Origin: CAYWXK01 sp964462515
Lineage (GTDB): Bacteria > Planctomycetota > Phycisphaerae > Sedimentisphaerales > Anaerobacaceae
Length of the DNA stretch: 64,000 nucleotides
Direction: 5' to 3'
NCBI GenBank assembly: GCA_964462515.1
Contig: CAYWXK010000004.1
Location: forward strand, 70,457 to 134,456
The number at the start of each line of letters is the position of its first letter. Within the stretch, counting starts at the first letter, position 1. Below the pieces are notes generated by a model. It was not told the DNA's origin, ran no database searches, and saw only the letters and a list, made by a program, of their open reading frames with translations. A program made the translations under genes and the position numbers. Shown piece after piece: positions 35,733-45,611 of the stretch.

Positions 35733-37216
35733 TTCATTCTCCAGATGGAAGTCCCGTCTGCTTCATCTATTACCGTTATGTCAGATTGAACCACTGCGTC
35801 ACGGATGGCATCTGATATATCAAAACGTTTGTTTTTGCGGGCCTGGTTTCGTTTTTCCATTAGAGAATTAAGCAACTTAACAAGCTGTTGATATTCCGCT
35901 GCCGTGCTTTGCGCACGGGCATAACTCTTTTTTACAACACCCAACACATCTGTGCCTAATTCTTTAAACAATCCGTCGATTGCGTTAAGAGTCTCGTTAG
36001 TCGTTTTGTTATCTTCGAGCAGTTTGTTTGCCAGGCGAACAAGGTCAAATATAACCGACAGTGCGATTGAGGTATTGAGGTCATCGTTCATTGCCTGTTC
36101 AAATGTTTCTCTCAATTTGCCGAGTTCGTCTGCCACTTTGGCATTGAGAGGACCTTGAGGTGCAGAGTTCCACTTCATTCTTACCGCCACAACCGTCTCG
36201 GCTATCTTTTCGTAGCCGCTCTGGGCGGCGTGAAGTGCTTCATCGGAGAAATCGATTGGGCTTCTGTAATGGCTGTTGAGAATTAACTGTCTGACAGCCA
36301 ATGGGTCGTATGCTCTGGATAGTCTTTTGTGGTCGCCTGAGAAGACCTGCTTTAGGGTGATAAAGTTGTCAAGGCTTTTGCCCATTTTTTGGCCATCGAC
36401 AGTTACCATATTGTTGTGAACCCAGAATTGCGCAAACTGCACGTCGTATGCGGCTTCAGACTGGGCGATTTCACATTCGTGATGCGGAAATTGGTTTTCA
36501 AGGCCGCCGCCGTGGATGTCGAACGGCTGGCCTAAGTATTTTGTGCTCATAACTGAACATTCTAAGTGCCAGCCGGGGAAGCCCATTCCCCACGGGCTTG
36601 GCCACTGCATAATATGGTTCGGCTCAGCCTTTTTCCAAAGTGCAAAATCCGCAGGGTTCTTCTTATCTGATGAAACCTCCACACGGGCGCCGGCAAGCAT
36701 ATCTTCGATGTTCCTGCCGGATAGTTTGCCATAGTCCTTGAATTTGGAGACATCGAAATATACTGAGCCGTTGATCTCGTATGCGCAGCCTTTTTCTAAA
36801 AGTTTTTTTACCAGTTCTATCTGCTCAACAATATGGCCGCTGGCTCGTGGGCTTATATCAGGCCTGACGCAGTTCAATTTGTCCATATCCTCAAAGTAAC
36901 TGCGTGTATAAAACTCAGCCAATGCCATCGGATGCTTTTTTTCTTTTCTTGCCGCTTTGACAATCTTGTCCTCACCCTCATCCGCATCATCGGTCAGATG
37001 CCCCACATCGGTTATGTTCTGGACGTATGTAACATCGTATCCAAGATAACGCAGGTATCGTACCAGAATATCGAAGCTGACATAACTTTTTGCGTGGCCT
37101 AAGTGTGCGTGCCCATAGACGGTCGGGCCGCAGACGTAAATACCGACCCGGCCTTCCTTGAGCGGCTTAAATTCCTCTAATTTTCTTGTAAGGCTGTTAT
37201 AAAGTTTCAAATACAT
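35729..37216 (-). CDS. cysS: Cysteinyl-tRNA synthetase
   Basis: 495 residues. Class I synthetase: YVCGPTVYGHAHLGHAKSY near 27 (zinc cysteine and the HxGH motif), HLECSVMSTKYLG and FPHHECEIAQSE (other zinc ligands), and KMGKSLDNFITL near 267 as the KMSKS motif. C-terminal anticodon-binding helices. Co-transcribed with ispF upstream and ruvC downstream. Confidence 0.97.
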   Translation of the reverse strand: MYLKLYNSLTRKLEEFKPLKEGRVGIYVCGPTVYGHAHLGHAKSYVSFDILVRYLRYLGYDVTYVQNITDVGHLTDDADEGEDKIVKAARKEKKHPMALAEFYTRSYFEDMDKLNCVRPDISPRASGHIVEQIELVKKLLEKGCAYEINGSVYFDVSKFKDYGKLSGRNIEDMLAGARVEVSSDKKNPADFALWKKAEPNHIMQWPSPWGMGFPGWHLECSVMSTKYLGQPFDIHGGGLENQFPHHECEIAQSEAAYDVQFAQFWVHNNMVTVDGQKMGKSLDNFITLKQVFSGDHKRLSRAYDPLAVRQLILNSHYRSPIDFSDEALHAAQSGYEKIAETVVAVRMKWNSAPQGPLNAKVADELGKLRETFEQAMNDDLNTSIALSVIFDLVRLANKLLEDNKTTNETLNAIDGLFKELGTDVLGVVKKSYARAQSTAAEYQQLVKLLNSLMEKRNQARKNKRFDISDAIRDAVVQSDITVIDEADGTSIWRMK

Positions 37217-37245
37217 ATATGCCTGTTACCTTTTTACTCTTGTTT

Positions 37246-37758
37246 TTATAGTGTTCTTCTTCTTTTCTTCTTCAACAGTGCTACCGCGGTTGCGGCGATT
37301 GCGTTGCCAGCGCCGATGTCACCGAGGCCTTCGTTAGTTTTTGCCTTGACGTTGACCGCGTTAAAGTCAATTCCCAGAAGCGAGGCGATGGCCCTTTTCA
37401 TCTGGCCTTTTACCTGCAAAAGTCGAGGCTCTTCAGCGTGGATTATTAAATCAATGTTGACCACCTCCCACTGTTTTTCTTCGAGTTTTTCTTTTACGAT
37501 AAGTAAAAGCTCTTTACTGTCGGCGTCTTTCCATCGTGGGTCGGTATCCGGAAACAATATCCCGATGTCACCCATCCCGCTCGCACCGAGCAGCGCATCA
37601 ATGACAGCATGCAAGCCCACGTCGCCGTCGCTATGACCTGCCAGTCCCGCCGGATATGGCACGTGGACTCCGCCGAGCATCAAGCGTCTGCCCTCGACTA
37701 CTCTGTGTATATCGGTGCCGATTCCACTATGATAGTCGTGGATACTTTCTTCAATCAC
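37246..37758 (-). CDS. ispF: 2-C-methyl-D-erythritol 2,4-cyclodiphosphate synthase
   Basis: 170 residues. MEP isoprenoid pathway. GIGTDIHRVVEGRRLMLGG near 13 holds the zinc Asp and His, HSDGDVGLHAVIDALLGA near 42 holds the third ligand, FPDTDPRWK near 69 and KAKTNEGLGDIGAGNAI near 140 are typical. Ten extra N-terminal residues precede the usual start. Overlaps hisB by 4 nt. Confidence 0.96.
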   Translation of the reverse strand: MIEESIHDYHSGIGTDIHRVVEGRRLMLGGVHVPYPAGLAGHSDGDVGLHAVIDALLGASGMGDIGILFPDTDPRWKDADSKELLLIVKEKLEEKQWEVVNIDLIIHAEEPRLLQVKGQMKRAIASLLGIDFNAVNVKAKTNEGLGDIGAGNAIAATAVALLKKKRRRTL

Positions 37759-38339
37759 AATAGCCCCTTTGTGCTTGGGACATCAGTGCCAACGATTCTG
37801 ACGGCTTCACTCATCGCCCTACCAAGCGCTTTGAAAATTGCTTCGGCGATGTGATGGCTGTTTGTACCATAAGGGACGTTTATATGTAAGTTAAATTTGC
37901 CGTTGTCGCAGAAGCTTCGCAGTAATCCGTCCAGGCACTCGACATCAAAGTCGCCGATTTTAATCGCTCGGTATTCAACATTATATACAAAGTTTGCCCT
38001 GCCTGACAAATCTACCGACACATTCGCAAGAGCATCCTCCATCGGCACCGAGCTATAGCCGTATCTGGCAATCCCTTTTTTATCGCCGACTGCTTTCAAT
38101 AGACACTCACCCAGGCAGATTCCTATGTCTTCGGTCGTGTGGTGTGCATCGACCTTAAGGTCGCCTTTGGCCTTGATAATCAGGTCGATTTTGCTGTGCT
38201 TACTCAGGTGCGTGAGCATATGGTCTAAAAAGGCAATGCTTGTATCTATCTGGTATTTGCCGGCGCCGTCCAGATTAAGCTCAAGCGTAACATCCGTTTC
38301 TTTTGTTTTTCTGTGGACCTTAGCAGTTCTTTTTTTCAT
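37755..38339 (-). CDS. hisB: Imidazoleglycerol-phosphate dehydratase
   Basis: 194 residues, monofunctional form. Histidine synthesis. Metal-binding motifs FLDHMLTHLSKHS near 38, DAHHTTEDIGICLG near 66 and NSHHIAEAIFKALGRA near 162 are all present. First gene of the minus-strand run hisB-ispF-cysS-ruvC-ruvA-ruvB; hisC lies 120 nt upstream, separated by a hairpin repeat. Confidence 0.96.
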   Translation of the reverse strand: MKKRTAKVHRKTKETDVTLELNLDGAGKYQIDTSIAFLDHMLTHLSKHSKIDLIIKAKGDLKVDAHHTTEDIGICLGECLLKAVGDKKGIARYGYSSVPMEDALANVSVDLSGRANFVYNVEYRAIKIGDFDVECLDGLLRSFCDNGKFNLHINVPYGTNSHHIAEAIFKALGRAMSEAVRIVGTDVPSTKGLL

Positions 38340-38365
38340 AAAAATATCCTTGCTTGCAGTGTTTT

Positions 38366-38437
38366 TGCCACAAAGACACTAATACACCAAGACCATAATA
38401 TATTTTTTTATCTTCGTGACTTTGTGCCTTCGTGGCT
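38366..38437. repeat. Imperfect long hairpin repeat, copy 2
   Basis: GCCACAAAGACACTAATACA on the left and CGTGACTTTGTGCCTTCGTG on the right, between hisC and hisB; same family as 26324-26394. Confidence 0.7.
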
Positions 38438-38459
38438 CAAATTTTTTTGTTCTCTGTGG

Positions 38460-39506
38460 CTAATCCTTCAAAATTTCTTTCAAAGCTGATAGTAGTTTAT
38501 CATTTTGCTCTGGGTTTCCTACGCTTATTCTCAATTTATCTTCAAGGCATGAGTGTGCAAAGTATCTGATGTAGATATTTCGCTGGACTAATTTTTCATA
38601 GACTTCGGGTGCGCTGCAGTTTGTGCATTTTGCCAGGACAAAATTCGACCAACTGTCAGGGACATCGAAGCCGAGTTTTCTTAAGCTGTTGGTTATTCTA
38701 GTGCGTTCGGTTTTGACCTTTTCGAGATTTTCTTTGAAGTATTTCTGGTCTTTTATCGCTGCGGCAGCAAGGGCAATTGCTATGGCATCAACATTGTAGG
38801 AATCTTTTAGCTTCATCAGGCCGGCTATTAAATCCGGCTGGGCAACAGCATACCCGAACCGCAATCCCGCAAGTGAATAGCCTTTACTCATCGAGCGAAG
38901 GATAATCACGTTATCAAAATTTTTGACAAGCGGCAGACAGTTTACCTCGGCGAAATCAACATACGCCTCGTCAATAAGCAATACTCCATTCAATTCATCC
39001 GCCAGCGATGCTAACTCTTCGACTCTTACAAAAGTCCCGCTCGGTGCGTTTGGATTGCAGACAATCGTTAGCGCAGCGTTTGTGCTTGCCAATTTTGCGG
39101 GCAGGTTGAATTCATTATCGAATGGAACTTCGATTGCCTGACAATTCTGCAATTTAGCCAGCACCGGGAAAAGTGAATATGAAGGGACAGGGTATGCGAC
39201 TGGCCGACCTTCATCACAAAATGCGCGAAAGGCCATACTCAATAATTCATCGCCGCCGTTGCAGCACATAATATATTCGGTCGGGACGCCGTGAACCTCT
39301 CCTGCCGCCTGGCGAAATTCATTTCCAAGCGGGTCAGGGTATCGGCGAAGCCGCTCCGCAGTTATCTGTGCAAGGACTTTAGTAACCTGCGGGGAAGGCG
39401 GATAGGGATTTTCATTGGTATTGAGTTTCACAATGTCCAGCTCTTTCGGCTGAAAGCCGGGCTCATACCCCTTCGCCTTTTCAATATTTTCCCGAAAATA
39501 AGCCAT
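38460..39506 (-). CDS. hisC: Histidinol-phosphate aminotransferase
   Basis: 348 residues, PLP class II aminotransferase of histidine synthesis. KLNTNENPYPPSP near 28, CNGGDELLSMAFRAF near 80, VLLIDEAYVDFAE near 174 and the PLP lysine in LRSMSKGYSLAGLRFGYA near 207. Complete. Separated from hisB by a repeat but likely in the same unit. Confidence 0.95.
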   Translation of the reverse strand: MAYFRENIEKAKGYEPGFQPKELDIVKLNTNENPYPPSPQVTKVLAQITAERLRRYPDPLGNEFRQAAGEVHGVPTEYIMCCNGGDELLSMAFRAFCDEGRPVAYPVPSYSLFPVLAKLQNCQAIEVPFDNEFNLPAKLASTNAALTIVCNPNAPSGTFVRVEELASLADELNGVLLIDEAYVDFAEVNCLPLVKNFDNVIILRSMSKGYSLAGLRFGYAVAQPDLIAGLMKLKDSYNVDAIAIALAAAAIKDQKYFKENLEKVKTERTRITNSLRKLGFDVPDSWSNFVLAKCTNCSAPEVYEKLVQRNIYIRYFAHSCLEDKLRISVGNPEQNDKLLSALKEILKD

Positions 39507-39807
39507 TATTTGCCCTAATTAACCACTGACTTTTGTATATCTTGCCACAAAGGCACCAAGACACTAAAACTCACTTATATTTTTTAACTTTCATTTTTCT
39601 TTGCGCCTTTGTGTCTTAGTGGCCGTTTTCGTAAGATTATACGCTTATTTGCCCAAAACAAAAGACCGTTTTGTAATTATCTCGAAAAATGCTTTATTTG
39701 GGTTACAGTAAATGGTATAATCAGAAGCTGGAAGGAGAATAGACAGTAAAATAATATTCCTCGCGTTCATTATTTAATGATGGATTTTAATTTTCGGCCA
39801 TAGAAAG
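39507..39807. other. Intergenic stretch: hairpin repeat and possible promoter
   Basis: 301 bases between the divergent hisC and LRR genes. It holds copy 3 of the hairpin repeat and, at 39716-39721, TATAAT with a weak TTTATT 17 nt upstream, a possible promoter for the LRR gene. No gene seen. Confidence 0.45.
39544..39623. repeat. Imperfect long hairpin repeat, copy 3
   Basis: GCCACAAAGGCACCAAGACA paired with GCGCCTTTGTGTCTTAGTGG across an AT-rich loop; same family as copies at 26.3 and 38.4 kb. Confidence 0.7.
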
Positions 39808-41652
39808 ATGAAAACAGTAATATATTTATTCGCGGTTTTAGTAATACCAATACGCAGCCCAGCTTTGTCAGAAGAGCCAGTCTATTTTGCCGATCCGAAC
39901 TTACAGAAGGCCGTAGAACAAGCCCTGCACATCTCTTCGCCTACAGCAAATGACATGCTTTCGTTAACAAACCTTTACGTGTACAATCGTGAAATCGTCA
40001 ACCTTACAGGTCTCGAATATGCTGTGAACTTGGTATCGCTTAGTCTCGATGGCAATAAGATTAGCGATATTTCTCCGATATCAGGACTTACCAATATAAC
40101 GAACCTGGGGCTATCACGCAATCAAATCACGGATATATCTGCTGTATCGAGGCTGATAGAACTCACAAGTCTTGGATTAGCATTCAACCAGCTCAGCGAC
40201 ATATCGGCTGTATCAAATCTTGTTAAATTGACATCAATAGATATAAGCGGTAATCAAATAATGAACATCTCAGCAATATCAGGACTGACGAAGTTAATTG
40301 AGATACGTCTCGAGTTCAATAAGATTGAAGATATCTCGCCGATATCTGAACTAACCGCATTGAGAGGATTGCATTTGAGTTTCAATAAGATTAATGACAT
40401 TTCCGCCATATCTGAATTGACGAATTTGGAGTCTTTGAATCTACGTTACAATCAAATTAACGATATATCTCCAATAGCAAAACTGACGAATCTGACGTCT
40501 TTAGAATTAAGTCATAATGAGATCACTGACATCTCTGCAATATCAAATCTAACTAAGCTGCCATCACTCTATTTGTACAATAATCAGATATGTGACATTT
40601 CTCCTGTAGCAAAGCTCACGAATCTCAATCAGATATTTCTATATAATAATCAAATAAACGACATATCTCCGATATCGGGATTAATAAAGCTTTTGAGGCT
40701 GGAGCTGGCAGGCAATCAGATTAGCGATATATCCGCGGTATCAGGGCTGAAAAAACTATGGATGTTGGGCCTTGCGTGCAACGAAATTAGCAATATTTCT
40801 CCATTATCAGGGCTTACAGGAGTAAAAGCCCTTTTTCTTTACAACAATCAAATTAGTGACCTTTCTCCGTTCTATGGACTGACGCAGTTAGAGGTTTTGT
40901 ATCTGGAAAACAATCAGATCAGTGATATTTCTCCACTATCGGCACTGACAAACCTTAGTGGATTATATCTGGATGGTAATCAAATTACTGATATTTCCGC
41001 GTTGTTCAGACTGACGAATCTGACGATACTTCGCATAAATAACAATTTGATTAGCTGCCTCCCAGAGATATCGGGGCTGAAGAACCTGACGGAATTATCT
41101 CTGAGAGGCAATCAAATCAGCGACATTTCTGGGTTGTCAAATCTAACGAGCCTACCGGCACTGAGTTTGGATGACAATAGAATAACTGACATTTCTTCAA
41201 TATTTCGACTGACGAACCTGACTTGTCTGGGATTAGATGACAACCAGATTAGCGATGTTTCCGCAACATCAAGTCTGGCAAATCTGCAATATTTGCGGTT
41301 GGCCGACAATCAAATTAGCGACATATATTCATTATCAGGACTTACAAAGCTCAAAAGTCTGAGGCTGCTGAACAATCCGTTGAACACAGCAGCCTATTGC
41401 GTTTATCTACCATTAATTCTTGCTAATAATCCCAATATTCAATCTCTGGATTATGATCCCAATCCGAATCCATCTACGAATGACTGCGCTACAAATCTGG
41501 TCGATTTGGGGGTATTTGTCTCACACTGGCTGGAAAATGAATGTAGCCCACAAAATAACTGGTGCGGTTGGTCAGACCTCAATCACTTGGATGGAGTTGA
41601 CCTAAAAGATTTCGCAGAGTTTGCCAAATATTGGCGTGTAAACTCAGAGTAA
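39808..41652 (+). CDS. Secreted leucine-rich-repeat protein with dockerin-like C-terminus
   Basis: 614 residues. Signal peptide of about 20 residues, then about 22 tandem 22-residue repeats of the internalin type (LTNLTSLELSHNEITDISAI in outline, residues about 65-545). The last 60 residues hold a cysteine-bearing linker and a dockerin-like module, LVDLGVFVSHWL then DLNHLDGVDLKDFAEFAKYW, with EF-hand-like acidic positions as in many Planctomycetota exoproteins. Probably a cell-surface or exported binding protein; the ligand is unknown. Ordinary LRR regularity, no frameshift. Confidence 0.88.
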   Translation: MKTVIYLFAVLVIPIRSPALSEEPVYFADPNLQKAVEQALHISSPTANDMLSLTNLYVYNREIVNLTGLEYAVNLVSLSLDGNKISDISPISGLTNITNLGLSRNQITDISAVSRLIELTSLGLAFNQLSDISAVSNLVKLTSIDISGNQIMNISAISGLTKLIEIRLEFNKIEDISPISELTALRGLHLSFNKINDISAISELTNLESLNLRYNQINDISPIAKLTNLTSLELSHNEITDISAISNLTKLPSLYLYNNQICDISPVAKLTNLNQIFLYNNQINDISPISGLIKLLRLELAGNQISDISAVSGLKKLWMLGLACNEISNISPLSGLTGVKALFLYNNQISDLSPFYGLTQLEVLYLENNQISDISPLSALTNLSGLYLDGNQITDISALFRLTNLTILRINNNLISCLPEISGLKNLTELSLRGNQISDISGLSNLTSLPALSLDDNRITDISSIFRLTNLTCLGLDDNQISDVSATSSLANLQYLRLADNQISDIYSLSGLTKLKSLRLLNNPLNTAAYCVYLPLILANNPNIQSLDYDPNPNPSTNDCATNLVDLGVFVSHWLENECSPQNNWCGWSDLNHLDGVDLKDFAEFAKYWRVNSE

Positions 41653-41716
41653 TAATCTAAGTTAAAATCTATTGTTGAATTAGGGGCCTGTGAGCAAATT
41701 AGCTATGGCGAAAAGA

Positions 41717-42574
41717 CTATTTCTGGCAGTAGTCGATGATTCGGGCGATTTCGCTGCGGAGGTTCTTGCGGTGGATAATCTGGTCAACAAAGCCGTGCTC
41801 AAGCATAAATTCGGCTGTCTGGAAGCCCTCGGGGAGTTCCACTTTTATCGTTTCAGCAATTGTGCGTGGCCCGGCGAAACCAATCAATGCCCCCGGCTCG
41901 GCTACGATACAATCGCCTAACATTGCAAAGCTGGCTGTTACTCCACCGGTTGTGGGGTCGGTCAGCACTGAAATAAAAAGCCCACCCGCGTCATCAAACT
42001 TTGCTAAAGCTGCAGAGGTCTTGGCCATCTGGCCCAGTGACACGACACCCTCATGCATTCTTGCTCCACCCGAACAGCTTACTACTACCAGAGGCAGTTT
42101 CTCTTCCATTGCTTTATCTACCGCTGCGCAGAACTTTTCGCCGACTACCAGGCCCATAGAGCCCATCAAGAAGTTCGGCTCCATTACTGCTAAGATGACG
42201 CCCCTGCCTTTGATAAATGCCTTTCCGATTCGCATCGCCTCTTTAGAGCCGGACTTTTTCTGGTCGGCTTTTATACGCTGCTTATAGGTGGTTCCTCTGA
42301 ATTTGAAGCCCAAGGGGTCGCTTGTCGTCAAATCACCCAGCATTTCCTGGAAGGAATCTTCATCGACCAGATATTTGATTCGGTTAGCGGCATCAATCCG
42401 AAAATGATAATCGCACTCGGGGCAGACGTAGAGGTTTTTCTCGACACTGCTTTTATAGAGCATCTGCTCGCAGCCAGGGCATCGCATCCACAAGCCTTCG
42501 GGCATTTCTCTACGCGGCTTCAACGAAAAGCCATTCCATTTAGATTTTGCTTCTTCAGCCATAACCTCTGCCAA
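41717..42574 (-). CDS. accD: Acetyl-CoA carboxylase carboxyltransferase subunit beta
   Basis: 285 residues. N-terminal zinc ribbon (CPGCEQMLYKSS ... YVCPECDYH, residues about 33-57), then the crotonase-like domain with FMGSMGLVVGEKF-type segment near 140, VVVSCSGGARMHEG near 163 and DPTTGGVTASFAMLGD near 212. Partner AccA is not in the window. Upstream of it, 49 nt away, lies rpe in the same direction. Confidence 0.96.
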   Translation of the reverse strand: MAEVMAEEAKSKWNGFSLKPRREMPEGLWMRCPGCEQMLYKSSVEKNLYVCPECDYHFRIDAANRIKYLVDEDSFQEMLGDLTTSDPLGFKFRGTTYKQRIKADQKKSGSKEAMRIGKAFIKGRGVILAVMEPNFLMGSMGLVVGEKFCAAVDKAMEEKLPLVVVSCSGGARMHEGVVSLGQMAKTSAALAKFDDAGGLFISVLTDPTTGGVTASFAMLGDCIVAEPGALIGFAGPRTIAETIKVELPEGFQTAEFMLEHGFVDQIIHRKNLRSEIARIIDYCQK

Positions 42575-42623
42575 AACTGTGATGCAATTTTACCAAAAAT
42601 TCTTAACTCTGGCTATTAAAAAG

Positions 42624-43295
42624 TTACTTGTAAGATTCTCGGATGGCGTTTATTGCGGCAACTCGGTCGGATTTCCCGAATATGGCGTAGCCTGCCACCA
42701 GTGTATCGGCGCCATAAGAAACCACAATTGGGGCGGTCTCGGCGTCTATTCCGCCATCGACCTCAATACGTATATCGGGGCCGACAATTTCACGAACTTT
42801 TGCAATCTTTTTTGCGGCATCGGGCATAAACTCCTGGCCGCCAAAGCCCGGCTCAACCGTCATCACAAGGACCATATCGCAAAGCCCAGCGACGGCCTTT
42901 ATTGCATCAACAGGCGTTTTTGGATTGAGGCATATTCCTGCGGTGCAGCCGAGCTTGCGTAATTTGTCGATGAGTTTTTCCGGCTGGTCGGCTACTTCGA
43001 TATGGAACGTTATATGATTGGCGCCGGCCTCGGCGAAACGCTCGGCATACCTGGCCGGCTCACTTATCATAAGGTGACTATCGAAGACTAATTTGCTGTG
43101 CTTGCGGAGCATAGCGATTACCGGCGGGCCGATGGTGATATTCGGGACGAAGTGGCCGTCCATAATGTCAAGGTGCACAATCTTCACCCCCGCCGACTCG
43201 ATTTCAGCTATCTCGTCGGCTAATCTTGCAAAATCGGCGCTCAATATCGACGGCACAACCTCAATTGTCCCTGCCTTTGGCAGTTTTTTAGCCAC
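42624..43295 (-). CDS. rpe: Ribulose-phosphate 3-epimerase
   Basis: 223 residues, TIM barrel. VPSILSADFARLADEI near 11, VHLDIMDGHFVPNITIGPPV near 40 with the metal His and Asp, MTVEPGFGGQEF near 145 and IEVDGGIDAETA near 180. Pentose phosphate pathway, complete. Confidence 0.96.
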   Translation of the reverse strand: MAKKLPKAGTIEVVPSILSADFARLADEIAEIESAGVKIVHLDIMDGHFVPNITIGPPVIAMLRKHSKLVFDSHLMISEPARYAERFAEAGANHITFHIEVADQPEKLIDKLRKLGCTAGICLNPKTPVDAIKAVAGLCDMVLVMTVEPGFGGQEFMPDAAKKIAKVREIVGPDIRIEVDGGIDAETAPIVVSYGADTLVAGYAIFGKSDRVAAINAIRESYK

Positions 43296-43320
43296 AGAGT
43301 TTTTTCCTTAAATTGTTTTT

Positions 43321-43372
43321 CAGCCACAGAGAACATTTATCCGCCTGTGGCGGATAGATCTCACAGAGAATC
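43321..43372. repeat. AACCACAGA-related repeat carrying hairpin ATCCGCC-tgt-GGCGGAT
   Basis: A perfect 7-bp hairpin (43339-43355) inside CAGCCACAGAGAAC ... TCTCACAGAG flanks, upstream of rpe. Confidence 0.6.
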
Positions 43373-43420
43373 ATTTTATTACTTTATTTAAAAGCTTGTT
43401 TAATGTTTTGTTAGAGTTCA

Positions 43421-44167
43421 TTATTCACAGTTTGCACATTGCTCATATAGACTTGAGCATCGCTCTCGCAAAGATTGTGCTTCTTTAAACTCCCCTGTTT
43501 TTTCAAGCGCGCTTGAAATCTGGTCACACGCATCACGAATATCTTTAATTACCGACCTTTCGAGTTTAGACGCACTTTTTGCTTCTCTGATCGCAATTAA
43601 AATAAAATCTTTGGCGTCATCCAAATACCCGTAAGATAGACTTTCCATGGCAGTATTGATATTGATTCTAATATACCTCTTCTTTGGAAAGGCTACTGCA
43701 AATATTACAATTCCGATAGCCGTAGCCAAAGCCGTGACTATTCCCCATGGAATGGCGCCGAAGAACCAACTAACCAGTAGTGTGGGAATACTGCAAATTA
43801 TATATGAAGTAAACTTCATTAAAACAAATATTTTTTCTCGGTCTTCACTGAGTTTCATAAGAACAAATATGGGCAGCGAATATATCTTAGCCACAAGGTC
43901 AGCGACAATTCTGATAGGTATAAGCAGCCATGCTAATATTACGCCCCCAACAAGTCCAATCGGAAGAGCAAGCAGACCAGCCACCCAACCAGACAATACA
44001 AAGGTCAGTACTAACGCAATTATATCAACTAGGGGTAAGGGCTTTCGCAATGGCGTTCCTGAACCGAACTTTTCTCTCACAAGTATGGAAAGGAACATTG
44101 AGAAAGCGAGAACGCCTGTAAAAAGTAGGCCCCAGCCATTCCAGACCCAAAAAATTGTCTTACCCAT
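43421..44167 (-). CDS. Hypothetical membrane protein with C-terminal helical domain
   Basis: 248 residues; not recognised. Hydrophobic segments at about 10-30, 46-105 (two or three helices) and 120-165, then a soluble, charged helical tail of about 80 residues (DAKDFILIAIREAKSASKLE in outline) ending CSSLYEQCANCE. Between pgk and rpe on the same strand. No catalytic motif seen. Confidence 0.65.
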   Translation of the reverse strand: MGKTIFWVWNGWGLLFTGVLAFSMFLSILVREKFGSGTPLRKPLPLVDIIALVLTFVLSGWVAGLLALPIGLVGGVILAWLLIPIRIVADLVAKIYSLPIFVLMKLSEDREKIFVLMKFTSYIICSIPTLLVSWFFGAIPWGIVTALATAIGIVIFAVAFPKKRYIRININTAMESLSYGYLDDAKDFILIAIREAKSASKLERSVIKDIRDACDQISSALEKTGEFKEAQSLRERCSSLYEQCANCE

Positions 44168-44265
44168 TTTCTCTTCCTACAACTTCCCATATATAACAAT
44201 AAAAGCACACAGCTTGACCGAGAGCTAAATACCAAAAATGACCACATCTCGCTTGCGAGTGAGTC

Positions 44266-45504
44266 CTATTTTTCATCGAGGATTTCGATGCAGACGAATT
44301 TTTTGCCTTCGAGAAACTCCAGTGATGCCCCGCCGCCGGTAGAAATATGGGTTATCCTGTTCTGCAATCCCAGTTTTTCCACTGCGCTTGCGCTATCGCC
44401 GCCGCCAATTACGCTGCGTGCTCCCTTACCTGTCGCCTCAGCAACAGCCTGAGCGACTGCTTTTGTGCCCTCATCGAAAGGCGGCAGCTCAAAAACACCC
44501 ATAGGGCCGTTCCAGACGATTGTCTTGGCGCCTGCAAGTTTTTCTGCAAAGAGCTTCCTGGTTTTTGGCCCGATATCCATACCCTGCCAGTCGGCTTTGA
44601 TATTGCCAATAGCTACTTTACTGGCTGCACCGGCTTTGAATTCCTTCGCAATCACCGTATCGACCGGCAGAACTATTTCCTTACCCACGTCTTTGGCCCG
44701 CTCAAGAAGCCCTGTGGCTTTATCGAGAAAATCATCCTCGCACAAACTCTTGCCTACGGTGCGGCCCTGGGCCTTGAAAAAAGTATAGGCCATTGCTCCG
44801 CCGATTAGTATGCGGTCAACTTTATCCAAGAGATTTTCAATCACGCCGATTTTGTCTGAGACCTTTGCTCCGCCCAGGATTGCGACAAAGGGCCTATCGG
44901 GTTTGGTGACGGTGTCACCAAGGAACTTCAGCTCCTTCTCAACAAGGAATCCGATGACTCGCGGTTTGCCTTTCATTACCTGCGGCACGGTGTACATCGA
45001 GGCATTGTCACGATGGGCGGTGCCAAAGGCATCGTCAACGTAAATATCTGCCAGGCCGGCAAGCTGCTTTGCAAAGTTATCTTTGGCGGCACGAAGCTGC
45101 CTGTCCTCTTTTGCCGCCTTGTCTTTGATGACCTCTTCTTTGTGAAATCGCACATTCTCCAGCAGCATACAATCGCCGCTTTTAAGACCTTTTGCTTTTG
45201 CTTTAACGTCAGGCCCGATGCAATCGTTGGTGAAGATAACTTGTTTGCCTAACAGCTCCGATAGTCTCTTTGCTACGGGCGCCAGCGAGTATTTATCGTC
45301 TCTTTCGCCTTCGGGTCTGCCGAGATGACTCATAAGAATCAAAGCACCGCCTCGGTCGAGAATGTTTTTTATGGTTGGCAGGGCCTTAACGATTCTATCA
45401 TCACTTGTGATATTACTTTTATCATCCAGCGGAACGTTAAAATCGCACCGCATCAAAACTCTTTTGCCTTTTACATCTATATCCGCAACGGTTTTTTTAG
45501 CCAT
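44266..45504 (-). CDS. pgk: Phosphoglycerate kinase
   Basis: 412 residues, full length. MRCDFNVPLDD near 18-28, SHLGRPEGE near 58, AFGTAHRDNASM near 159, LGGAKVSDKIGVIENLL near 210 and the C-terminal GGGDSASAVEKLG near 368. Glycolysis/gluconeogenesis; downstream of gap with a 183-nt gap that contains a hairpin repeat. Confidence 0.97.
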   Translation of the reverse strand: MAKKTVADIDVKGKRVLMRCDFNVPLDDKSNITSDDRIVKALPTIKNILDRGGALILMSHLGRPEGERDDKYSLAPVAKRLSELLGKQVIFTNDCIGPDVKAKAKGLKSGDCMLLENVRFHKEEVIKDKAAKEDRQLRAAKDNFAKQLAGLADIYVDDAFGTAHRDNASMYTVPQVMKGKPRVIGFLVEKELKFLGDTVTKPDRPFVAILGGAKVSDKIGVIENLLDKVDRILIGGAMAYTFFKAQGRTVGKSLCEDDFLDKATGLLERAKDVGKEIVLPVDTVIAKEFKAGAASKVAIGNIKADWQGMDIGPKTRKLFAEKLAGAKTIVWNGPMGVFELPPFDEGTKAVAQAVAEATGKGARSVIGGGDSASAVEKLGLQNRITHISTGGGASLEFLEGKKFVCIEILDEK

Positions 45505-45611
45505 TTACTATCTGCCTTAACAAAATGTCGGTACCATTTTCAATAAATAACTGCTACTTCTTTATAACCTGTCAATAAAGTAACAAACCTTCTTTTTAGC
45601 CGATTCTCTGG

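Noticed and set aside
39900..41350. CRISPR-like regular repeats
   Set aside because: Regular 66-nt pattern is coding LRR sequence with diverged repeats and no spacers.
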